From Streptococcus sp. LPB0220 (GTDB lineage: Bacteria > Bacillota > Bacilli > Lactobacillales > Streptococcaceae), in contig NZ_CP044230.1 in NCBI RefSeq assembly GCF_008727815.1, forward strand, positions 604,001 to 668,000: 64,000 nt of DNA, read 5' to 3'. This document shows positions 38,278 to 45,113 of the stretch, piece after piece (positions within the stretch are counted from its first letter, which is position 1; every line of letters starts with the position of its first letter). Both the position numbers and the translations under genes were made by a program. The notes under the pieces are model-generated. The model was given only the letters and a program-made list of their open reading frames with translations. It did no database searches and was not told where the DNA came from.

Positions 38278-38955
38278 ATGCATAAAATTCTCTTAGTCGA
38301 AGATGATAACATTATCCGCCAACAGGTCAAACAATTATTGGAACAATGGGGCTATGAAGTGGTCGCAGTAGAGGATTTTATGGATGTCCTTGGGATCTTT
38401 GTCGAAACCGACCCCCACTTGATCCTCATGGATATTGGCCTTCCACTCTACAATGGTTACCACTGGTGCCAGGAGATTCGCAAGGTTTCAAAGGTTCCGA
38501 TCATGTTTCTTTCTTCACGGGATCAAGCCATGGATATTGTCATGGCCATCAATATGGGTGGAGACGACTTCGTCACCAAGCCTTTTGATCAAAATGTGCT
38601 CCTTGCCAAGGTCCAAGGGCTCTTGCGCCGCTCTTACGAATTTGGCACGGATCAAAATCTGCTGGAGCACCGGGGTGCTATCCTTAATCTCAAGTCTACG
38701 GACTTGATGTATGAAGGGGAAGTCATCAAGCTGACCAAGAATGAATTTCAGATCCTGCGCGTCCTGTTTGAGCATGCAGGCAGTATCGTAGCACGCGATG
38801 ACATGATGAAGGAGCTCTGGAATAGCGACTTCTTTATTGATGACAATACCTTGTCTGTCAATGTAGCCCGCCTTCGTAAGAAACTAGAAGAGGCTGGCTT
38901 GTCAAACTTCATCGAAACCAAGAAAGGCATCGGTTACGGGTTGACCCATGAATAA
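38278..38955 (+). CDS. OmpR-family response regulator (BceR-like)
   Basis: 225 residues: receiver domain with the phospho-acceptor Asp in LILMDIGLP (about residue 51) and Lys in TKPFDQ, then a winged-helix output domain (LTKNEFQILRVL). It overlaps the kinase gene by 8 bp. Together with the kinase and the ABC transporter downstream it forms a Bce-type peptide-antibiotic detoxification module. Likely target: the inverted repeat at 39936-39949. Confidence 0.92.
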   Translation: MHKILLVEDDNIIRQQVKQLLEQWGYEVVAVEDFMDVLGIFVETDPHLILMDIGLPLYNGYHWCQEIRKVSKVPIMFLSSRDQAMDIVMAINMGGDDFVTKPFDQNVLLAKVQGLLRRSYEFGTDQNLLEHRGAILNLKSTDLMYEGEVIKLTKNEFQILRVLFEHAGSIVARDDMMKELWNSDFFIDDNTLSVNVARLRKKLEEAGLSNFIETKKGIGYGLTHE

Positions 38956-39922
38956 ATTTGGAACGATCTTCTGGCAGTATGTGGTATCCCGCAGGCGCCT
39001 ACTCTATCTATTGGTCATCTTTTTGATCATTGATTTGGTCTTTGCCTATCTCTTTCCAGAGACGGGGACGGTTTTCCTCTATGCGACCCTAGTGCTAAGC
39101 TTTTTTGCCTTCTGTGTCTTGATCTGGGATTTCGCCATGACCTTTCGGGACTACCGCAAAGCCGCACTATATGAGGAAGTTGAGGTTGCCTCACCACTGG
39201 AACACCTCCTTTATGAAAAATACACGGAAGAACAGCAGGCGCGCTTGGAGGAAGGGAAGACAGCCCAGGCCAAGTTCAATGACCTGATGGATTACTATAC
39301 CCTCTGGGTTCACCAGATTAAGACGCCCATTGCGGCTAGTCAGCTCTTGGTGCAAGATGTCGAGACGCCCATTGTCAAGCAGCAGATGGAACAGGAGCTC
39401 TTTAAGATTGACTCCTATGCCAATCTGGTTTTGCAGTACCTGCGACTGGAGAGTTTTCATGATGATCTGGTCTTAAAGCGCGTGTCGCTAGAGGATTTGG
39501 TCAAAGAAGTGGTCCGCAAATACGCCCTCTTTTTTATCCAAAAGAACTTGACAGTGAACCTACATGATTTGGATGTCGCCGTCATTACCGATCGCAAGTG
39601 GCTTTTGGTCATCATCGAGCAACTCTTGTCCAATAGCCTCAAGTATACCAGTACAGGTGGAATTGAGATCTATTTCAAAGACCAGACCCTCTATATAAAA
39701 GACAGCGGGATTGGAATCAAAAATAGCGATGTCCTCCGCGTGTTTGAGCGGGGCTTCTCCGGTTACAATGGCCACATGACCCAGCAATCCTCAGGTCTGG
39801 GGCTCTATCTGTCTAAGAAAATTGCAGAGCAATTGGGCCACAAGATTAGCCTCCACTCAGAGGTTGGCCAAGGCACAACCGTTGCTATTGGCTTTGAAGA
39901 GAAGAAGTTGGTCATGGATTAG
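38948..39922 (+). CDS. Intramembrane-sensing histidine kinase (BceS-like)
   Basis: 324 residues. Two membrane helices (about 15-60) are joined by only a few extracellular residues, so it cannot sense peptide itself and must take its signal from the ABC transporter, as known for BceS kinases. The phospho-acceptor His lies in LWVHQIKTPIAA; ATP-binding boxes are QLLSNSLKYTS (N box), DSGIGI and SSGLGLYLSKKIAEQLG. Confidence 0.92.
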   Translation: MNKFGTIFWQYVVSRRRLLYLLVIFLIIDLVFAYLFPETGTVFLYATLVLSFFAFCVLIWDFAMTFRDYRKAALYEEVEVASPLEHLLYEKYTEEQQARLEEGKTAQAKFNDLMDYYTLWVHQIKTPIAASQLLVQDVETPIVKQQMEQELFKIDSYANLVLQYLRLESFHDDLVLKRVSLEDLVKEVVRKYALFFIQKNLTVNLHDLDVAVITDRKWLLVIIEQLLSNSLKYTSTGGIEIYFKDQTLYIKDSGIGIKNSDVLRVFERGFSGYNGHMTQQSSGLGLYLSKKIAEQLGHKISLHSEVGQGTTVAIGFEEKKLVMD

Positions 39923-39935
39923 TTTTTTTTCCATC

Positions 39936-39949
39936 TTACAAAAATGTAA
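39936..39949 (+). promoter_or_regulatory. BceR-type binding site
   Basis: TTACA-AAAA-TGTAA (39936-39949) matches the TnACA-N4-TGTnA inverted repeat reported for BceR-like regulators. It sits 14 bp after the kinase stop and about 90 bp before the 42-aa ORF, where it would drive induced expression of the small ORF and the transporter. Confidence 0.75.
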
Positions 39950-40038
39950 GAAATAAACGCTAAAATGAAAGGTTAGGTTATGGTAGCCGCCTTTTATTTT
40001 TTATACAATAGTCTCATCAAATGAAGGAGGTCAAGAAA

Positions 40039-40167
40039 ATGAAACTCTTGAAATGGATGAAAGAACTCAAAAAAACTAATAAACCGTATGACCAAACCGA
40101 TTTAGAAAAGGCGGAATTTGGTCGCCAAGTCCTGCACCAAACCCAAGAATTTTTCTTGATCCACTAG
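40039..40167 (+). CDS. Small ORF between kinase and transporter (42 aa)
   Basis: A 42-codon frame, MKLLKWMKELKKTNK followed by a mixed, acidic-to-neutral part ending FFLIH. It has an AAGGAGG ribosome site 8 bp before the ATG and ends 15 bp before the ATPase gene, which has its own AAAGGAG. It lies downstream of the BceR-like box, so it would be the first gene of the induced transcript. I do not recognise the peptide; it has a basic amphipathic N-terminus and no clear membrane span. It may be a leader or an accessory peptide. Confidence 0.55.
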   Translation: MKLLKWMKELKKTNKPYDQTDLEKAEFGRQVLHQTQEFFLIH

Positions 40168-40182
40168 TAAAAGGAGAAAAGT

Positions 40183-40941
40183 ATGTCATTGTTAGACGTT
40201 CAACACATCAAAAAGATCTACAAAACCCGCTTTCAAGGGACGCAAGTCGAAGCCTTAAAGGATATTCACTTCACCGTGGAAAAAGGAGAATACGTCGCCA
40301 TCATGGGGGAATCAGGATCCGGGAAATCGACCCTCCTCAATATCCTAGCCATGCTGGACCAGCCGACGGAAGGACGGGTCTACCTCAACGGCACCGATAC
40401 TTCAACCATCAAGAACAAGGATGCATCCAGCTTCCGCCGGGAAAAACTAGGCTTTGTCTTTCAAGACTTTAACCTGCTCGACACCTTGTCCGTCAAGGAC
40501 AATATCCTCTTACCTTTGGTCCTCTCTCGCAAACCGGTCAAGGAAATGATGAGCAAGGTGGATAGCGTGAGCCGGGAATTGGGCATTCACCAGCTCTTAG
40601 AAAAATACCCTTACGAAATCTCTGGTGGGCAAAAACAACGGGTGGCTGTAGCACGGGCCATCATCACCTCACCTGAAATCCTTCTTGCTGATGAGCCAAC
40701 AGGGGCGCTAGATTCCAAGTCTTCGGCGGCTCTTCTAGATGTCTTTGAAGATATCAATACTATGGGCCAAACCATCCTCATGGTGACCCACTCAACCGCA
40801 GCGGCAGCTCGGGCCAAGCGCGTGCTCTTTATCAAGGACGGGATCCTTTACAACCAGATCTTCCGTGGGGAAAAAACAGAGCGTCAGATGTTCCAAGAAA
40901 TCTCAGATACTCTGACGGTTATGGCAAGTGAGGTGGAGTAG
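40183..40941 (+). CDS. ABC transporter ATPase (BceA-like)
   Basis: 252 residues: Walker A GESGSGKST, signature SGGQKQR and Walker B ILLADEPTGALD, with the H-loop in MVTHST. It energises the FtsX-type permease encoded directly after it (no gap). The family frees lipid II-cycle intermediates from peptide antibiotics such as bacitracin. Confidence 0.94.
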   Translation: MSLLDVQHIKKIYKTRFQGTQVEALKDIHFTVEKGEYVAIMGESGSGKSTLLNILAMLDQPTEGRVYLNGTDTSTIKNKDASSFRREKLGFVFQDFNLLDTLSVKDNILLPLVLSRKPVKEMMSKVDSVSRELGIHQLLEKYPYEISGGQKQRVAVARAIITSPEILLADEPTGALDSKSSAALLDVFEDINTMGQTILMVTHSTAAAARAKRVLFIKDGILYNQIFRGEKTERQMFQEISDTLTVMASEVE

Positions 40942-42927
40942 ATGTTTCGATTAACCACTAAATTAGCTTGCTCCAATCTCATCAAGAACCGCAAGCTCTA
41001 TTATCCCTTTGCGATTGCAGTCATTCTCGCAGTGACCATCGCCTACCTCTTTGACTCCCTGACCTTTAATCCCCACATTTCTCAGCTTCGAGGAGGATCT
41101 TCTATAGTGTTCACTCTCAGCTTGGGATTCTTCGTGGTCAATGCTGCTGGAGCCATCATTGTGCTCTATGCCAATAGCTTTGTCATGAAAAATCGCTCCA
41201 AGGAGCTGGGAATCTATAGCATGCTAGGCCTTGAAAAACGCCATCTCATCAGCATGATTTTCAAAGAACTCTTGATTTTTGGCTTTCTAACCATCTCAGC
41301 CGGTGTCTTGATCGGAGCTCTCTTTGACAAGCTGATCTTTGCCTTTCTCTTGAAACTCATGAAGATGAAGGTCCAGCTGGTATCCACCTTCCAACCTGGG
41401 ATTGTGGTTTTGGTCTTTGTCACCTTTGGCCTCATCTTTGCCCTTTTGGTCCTTCTCAACGTTTGGCGGATTCTTCGTTTGAATGCTCTGCAGTTAACGC
41501 GTGAGAAGACTAGTGGTGAAAAGAAAGCCCGCTTCTTGTGGCCCCAAACCATCTTGGGTATAGCCTCTCTTGGTTTTGGCTACTACCTGGCTTTGTCTGT
41601 CAAAGACCCCATCATTGCGGTTGTAACCTTCTTTCTAGCGGTTATTTTGGTCATGATCGGGACCTACCTGCTCTTTAATGCAGGGATCACCGTCTTCTTG
41701 AACCTGCTTAAGAAAAAGAAGAGCTACTATTACCAGCCCAACAATATGATTTCGGTCTCTAACCTCATCTATCGCATGAAGAAGAATGCAGTGGGGCTTG
41801 CGACTATTGCCATCCTCTCGACCATGGTATTGGTGACCATCTCTGCAGCCACCAACATCTATATCGGTGGTGAAACGATCAAGAAAATCATGGCGCCTCA
41901 TGATTTCTCTGTCCAAGGAAAAGGGGTCGATCTGGAGCAGATCAATCAGAAATTTGATGAATTTGCCTCTGAGCATCATCTCGAGATCAAGAATCGTGAC
42001 CTGATGACCTATGCCAACTTTGGGGTTAAATCACAAAAGGGCACAGACTTCACCGTCTATCCAGCTGATGAACGCAGCGTCACTCCTAAAACCGTCTTTA
42101 TGGTTTTTGATGTAGCTAGTTATGAACATATGACAGGCGAACACGTCGATCTGACTGGCAACCAAGTCATCCTCTTTGCCCATAACGAGGCTCTTAAGGG
42201 GCAAAAGCAGTTCACTATCAATGGGCAAGACTTCCAAGTCAAGGAAGAAGTGACCAAGGATTTTATCACCGATCACGTGCCAAATCAGTTTAATATGCTG
42301 ACGGAGGATTTCAACTACCTGATCGTGCCTGACCTCTCAGCCTTTGTCGCTCAGTTTCCAAATCTGGCCATCAATACCAATATCTACGGTGGCTTCAATG
42401 TCAATGTCGATGAAGACCAGCAACTCAAGCTAGCAGCCAGCTATGACAAGATGATCGATGAATTGAGCAGCCAACAGGGCCAAGGAACATTTATCTATGG
42501 AGGTAACCGAGCCAATGATGTGGCAGAGTTGAATAGCCTCTTTGGTGGCATCTTCTTTATCGGAATTTTCTTGTCACTGATCTTTATGGTCGGAACGGTC
42601 ATCGTCATCTACTACAAGCAAATCTCAGAAGGCTATGAAGACCGTGACCGCTTCGTCATCCTCCAACAGGTGGGGCTCGATGAACACGAGGTCAAACGGA
42701 CCATCAACCGTCAAGTGCGGACTGTCTTTTTCCTCCCTCTCATCTTTGCCTTTATCCATCTGGCCTTTGCCTACCATATGATCCGCCTCATTCTCAAAGT
42801 CCTCGGTGTCATCAATAGTGGCCAAGTCCTCGTCGTGACCCTCAGCGTCTGCGCAGTCTTTCTCATCACCTACCTGATCGTCTTTTGGATCACCTCTCGG
42901 AGCTATCGTAAGATTGTGCAGATATAA
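40942..42927 (+). CDS. ABC transporter permease, FtsX type (BceB-like)
   Basis: 661 residues, about ten membrane helices. A large extracellular domain of roughly 200 residues lies between helices 7 and 8 (about residues 305-525), the hallmark of BceB permeases, which bind the antibiotic complex and signal to the BceS kinase. Start is immediately after the bceA stop. The final helices match FtsX C-terminal topology. Confidence 0.92.
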   Translation: MFRLTTKLACSNLIKNRKLYYPFAIAVILAVTIAYLFDSLTFNPHISQLRGGSSIVFTLSLGFFVVNAAGAIIVLYANSFVMKNRSKELGIYSMLGLEKRHLISMIFKELLIFGFLTISAGVLIGALFDKLIFAFLLKLMKMKVQLVSTFQPGIVVLVFVTFGLIFALLVLLNVWRILRLNALQLTREKTSGEKKARFLWPQTILGIASLGFGYYLALSVKDPIIAVVTFFLAVILVMIGTYLLFNAGITVFLNLLKKKKSYYYQPNNMISVSNLIYRMKKNAVGLATIAILSTMVLVTISAATNIYIGGETIKKIMAPHDFSVQGKGVDLEQINQKFDEFASEHHLEIKNRDLMTYANFGVKSQKGTDFTVYPADERSVTPKTVFMVFDVASYEHMTGEHVDLTGNQVILFAHNEALKGQKQFTINGQDFQVKEEVTKDFITDHVPNQFNMLTEDFNYLIVPDLSAFVAQFPNLAINTNIYGGFNVNVDEDQQLKLAASYDKMIDELSSQQGQGTFIYGGNRANDVAELNSLFGGIFFIGIFLSLIFMVGTVIVIYYKQISEGYEDRDRFVILQQVGLDEHEVKRTINRQVRTVFFLPLIFAFIHLAFAYHMIRLILKVLGVINSGQVLVVTLSVCAVFLITYLIVFWITSRSYRKIVQI

Positions 42928-42947
42928 GAAAAAGAAGCTTGAATCAA

Positions 42948-43102
42948 ATTAGAAACTTTCCTTAGGTGAGTACGGACGTCATGGAACTTCTATGAAGTTC
43001 CATGACTAATTATTGAGCCTAAGGTCTCAATAATTCCGAGTGCCTGAAACATAATTGTTTCAGGCACTTTTCTCACAGCGGAAAGTTTCAATATACTCTA
43101 AT
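42948..43102 (+). repeat. Structured 3' element, copy 2
   Basis: Starts 20 bp after the permease stop, same strand. Arms: ATTAG (42948-42952)/CTAAT (43098-43102); AAACTTTCC (42953-42961)/GGAAAGTTT (43080-43088); GTGAG/CTCAC; hairpin CATGGAACTTC/GAAGTTCCATG; hairpin AATTATTGAG/CTCAATAATT around loop CCTAAGGT; hairpin GTGCCTGAAACA/TGTTTCAGGCAC. CCTTAGG near the 5' end is complementary to the loop. Compared with copy 1 the loops and single strands are conserved while stem bases change on both sides. Confidence 0.8.
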
Positions 43103-43254
43103 AATAATCAGATATTATTTGGATATTTTTGCACAATAATCCAGCATAGGTTATTCAAAGAAAAGAATTGTCAATTTTTTTAGCTTACTCATAGCGGGCT
43201 TTTTTGTACGAAAACCGACTGCGATTGTTTTTGTTTTTCAAAGGGATACACAAA

Positions 43255-43283
43255 AAAGACTGAACCCGTAGAGTTCAGTCTTT
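43255..43283 (-). terminator. Terminator of minus-strand SemiSWEET gene
   Basis: AAAGACTGAAC (43255-43265) and GTTCAGTCTTT (43273-43283) form an 11-bp stem; on the minus strand it ends in TTTTTTG. It lies 12 bp after the gene's stop. Confidence 0.88.
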
Positions 43284-43295
43284 GTTCACTTTCTA

Positions 43296-43559
43296 TTAAA
43301 GTGATGTAAGGAAAGTCAATCCCCCTAGGATGACACCTGCCGAATTCGGAATGATCAAAATCCAGTCTTTTTTAGGTTCCTTTGTCCAACCATAAATGAC
43401 CCAGATCAAGCAAGAAATAGCAGCTGACAAGGGTTGGAAAGGTTGGGCCTTATTTCCCTGTAAATTAGCAATAATTTGTGGGATGTAGGCAATGAAAACG
43501 ATAATCCCAATAAAGGCACCGATCGAGCCAACGATTTGGTTGATTTTTTGTTTGTTCAT
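43296..43559 (-). CDS. SemiSWEET-family sugar transporter
   Basis: 87 residues with three membrane helices, one half of a SWEET. The PQ motif lies in IAYIPQIIANL, and the second helix has a conserved CLIWVIYGW. SemiSWEETs dimerise to form a facilitated sugar pore. An AGAGGTAAAATTTT site precedes the ATG. A homologue is divergently encoded at 43848, 288 bp away. Confidence 0.88.
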   Translation of the reverse strand: MNKQKINQIVGSIGAFIGIIVFIAYIPQIIANLQGNKAQPFQPLSAAISCLIWVIYGWTKEPKKDWILIIPNSAGVILGGLTFLTSL

Positions 43560-43847
43560 AAAATTTTACCTCTGTGTATCAAAATAGCATAAGTAGGAAG
43601 AAAATGCAATTAATTTGCATGCTATGCAAGATGAAAATGATTACATTCGCACAAAATTAGACAATGTGTCAAAAAAATGGCAACTAGAGAGAAGACTCTC
43701 TCGAAAAGAAATCCATCTTCCTGCAAAATCACAAGATTGTGACACTTTACAGTTCGGTAACATTTGAAAAAAAGACTTGAATTTGTAAAGGACAAAAGGT
43801 AGAATAGTGCATACTTTAAAAAAAGAAAAGGAAATGGTAGTTTCAAA
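43560..43847. other. Intergenic region between divergent SemiSWEET genes
   Basis: It holds an inverted repeat ATGCAATTAATTTGCAT (about 43603-43619) close to the start of the minus-strand gene, and a TTGAAT...TAGAAT promoter-like pair about 50 bp before the plus-strand gene. No RNA gene or ORF is supported here. Confidence 0.4.
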
Positions 43848-44105
43848 ATGAATGAAAAACAAATGAAAATTCTTGGTTGGGTTGCGACCTTTATGTCTGT
43901 TATGATGTATGTGTCTTACTTCCCACAAATCATGGATAACCTCGCAGGTCACAAAGGGAACTTTGTTCAACCCCTTGTCGCAGCCATCAACTGTAGCCTT
44001 TGGGTTTACTACGGACTCTTCAAAAAAGAACGCGATATTCCACTTGCTGCAGCCAATGCACCAGGGATCATCTTTGGTTTGATCACAGCCATCACAGCCT
44101 TGTAA
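43848..44105 (+). CDS. SemiSWEET-family sugar transporter (second copy)
   Basis: 85 residues, three membrane helices, PQ motif in VSYFPQIMDNL and CSLWVYYGLF in the second helix. It is related to the minus-strand neighbour along its length but clearly diverged, so the pair is not a recent duplication. The two could form homodimers or a heterodimer. A short hairpin element follows the stop. Confidence 0.88.
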   Translation: MNEKQMKILGWVATFMSVMMYVSYFPQIMDNLAGHKGNFVQPLVAAINCSLWVYYGLFKKERDIPLAAANAPGIIFGLITAITAL

Positions 44106-44117
44106 TCAACGTAAGAG

Positions 44118-44169
44118 AGAGTGGGACAGAAATCGAATTCTAACGAATTACTGATTTCTGTCCCACTCT
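44118..44169 (+). terminator. Short derivative of the 175-bp repeat (copy D), terminator
   Basis: Perfect 17-bp stem, AGAGTGGGACAGAAATC (44118-44134) and its complement at 44153-44169, 18-base loop, then T-run. Loop and arms equal the first hairpin of copies A-C, but the central and last hairpins are missing and the right arm is now fully complementary. It follows the SemiSWEET stop by 12 bp. Confidence 0.85.
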
Positions 44170-44243
44170 TTTTTTGATGGAATGAATCCTTTCCATGGTA
44201 TAATGAGAGGACTATTCATAGAGAAGATCAAAAGGAGACAAGA

Positions 44244-44621
44244 GTGGATCAAAAACATCACTGTCAAGTCCTATGGGCGAAAAATAAATACCTGGTGCTG
44301 AGTCGTTCCAGTAATATCTACAAGGAAATCCGAGAATACCTCAAGCAAGACCAGGTGGAGGTCAGCCACGTCGAGGACCTGATCCAGCAAGCGCTGGCCT
44401 TACCGGAAAATCGTGGCCAGGTCTCCAATGCCTTCCAGCATATCTGGGGCTATTTTAAAAAGCAGGCCACTGCAGAGGAAAAGGCGGACTTCATGTTGCT
44501 ACTTGAGAAGTACCAGCATGGGCAAGCGAGCCAAGAGGATCTGATCAAGGGGATCCAGACGCTCCTTGAGCGCTACCCGAATCGCTACTTGCAAGATTCG
44601 ACGCTACTAGGAGGGCAATAG
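44244..44621 (+). CDS. YbgA family protein (DUF1722)
   Basis: 125 residues, soluble, helical; LWAKNKYLVLSRS near the start and the later NAFQHIWGYFKK match the DUF1722/YbgA family. Function is not established; in some genomes it is fused to DUF523 or sits near photolyase, consistent with a DNA-repair context. It starts with GTG after GGAGACAAGA and abuts the next gene, a pyrimidine-dimer glycosylase-like protein. Confidence 0.75.
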   Translation: MDQKHHCQVLWAKNKYLVLSRSSNIYKEIREYLKQDQVEVSHVEDLIQQALALPENRGQVSNAFQHIWGYFKKQATAEEKADFMLLLEKYQHGQASQEDLIKGIQTLLERYPNRYLQDSTLLGGQ

Positions 44622-44987
44622 ATGAGACTGTGGCACCAAGACTTGATTCCCAAACTCCCTCGTCCCCAGCTCCTGGGCCAACACCGGGAATGCTGCGCCC
44701 TAAGGGGCAATGGCTGGGGCAAGAAGCACGCGACGGTCAACTATGTCTTTGACTACTCGCCCTATCGCCTCTATGCCTATCACCGCCTGATCATGAAGGA
44801 GATGACGGCTCGTGGCTACAAGGTCAGCCCAGAGTGGTGGGAGCCGACCTACCGAGGCAAGACCTGCCCAGCCTATCCAGAGCTGGAAGAGGAAGCCTTG
44901 AACACCCCCATCTATCCCGAGCACAGGGATACTTACCTTCAAGAATGCCTGGACAATCTAGCAGAAAAAGGGATCCATTTAGACTAA
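44622..44987 (+). CDS. Pyrimidine dimer DNA glycosylase-like protein (TIGR02328)
   Basis: 121 residues. The N-terminus MRLWHQDLIPKLPRPQLLGQ and RECCALRG resemble the T4 endonuclease V-like family found in streptococci (TIGR02328). Such enzymes excise UV-damaged bases using the N-terminal amine. It begins directly after the YbgA stop, so the pair is one transcript with a likely shared repair role. Name and role are from family resemblance. Confidence 0.7.
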   Translation: MRLWHQDLIPKLPRPQLLGQHRECCALRGNGWGKKHATVNYVFDYSPYRLYAYHRLIMKEMTARGYKVSPEWWEPTYRGKTCPAYPELEEEALNTPIYPEHRDTYLQECLDNLAEKGIHLD

Positions 44988-44988
44988 G

Positions 44989-45019
44989 AAAAAACGAACC
45001 AGACCAGGTTCGTTTTTTT
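44989..45019 (+). terminator. Terminator after the glycosylase gene
   Basis: AAAACGAACC (44991-45000), loop AGACCA, GGTTCG (45007-45012), then seven T. It separates the repair pair from hsdR. Confidence 0.9.
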
Positions 45020-45113
45020 GCGCCAAATCCCAACAAAATGCTTTGAAAGCGTTAATTTCTTTCCCAAACATGCTATAATAATAGGAGATTATGCACAGGA
45101 AAAGGATAGACGG

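Noticed and set aside
45042..45056. cre-like sequence TTGAAAGCGTTAAT upstream of hsdR
   Set aside because: It has one mismatch at a key position and lies upstream of the promoter of a gene with no known carbon control; most likely chance.
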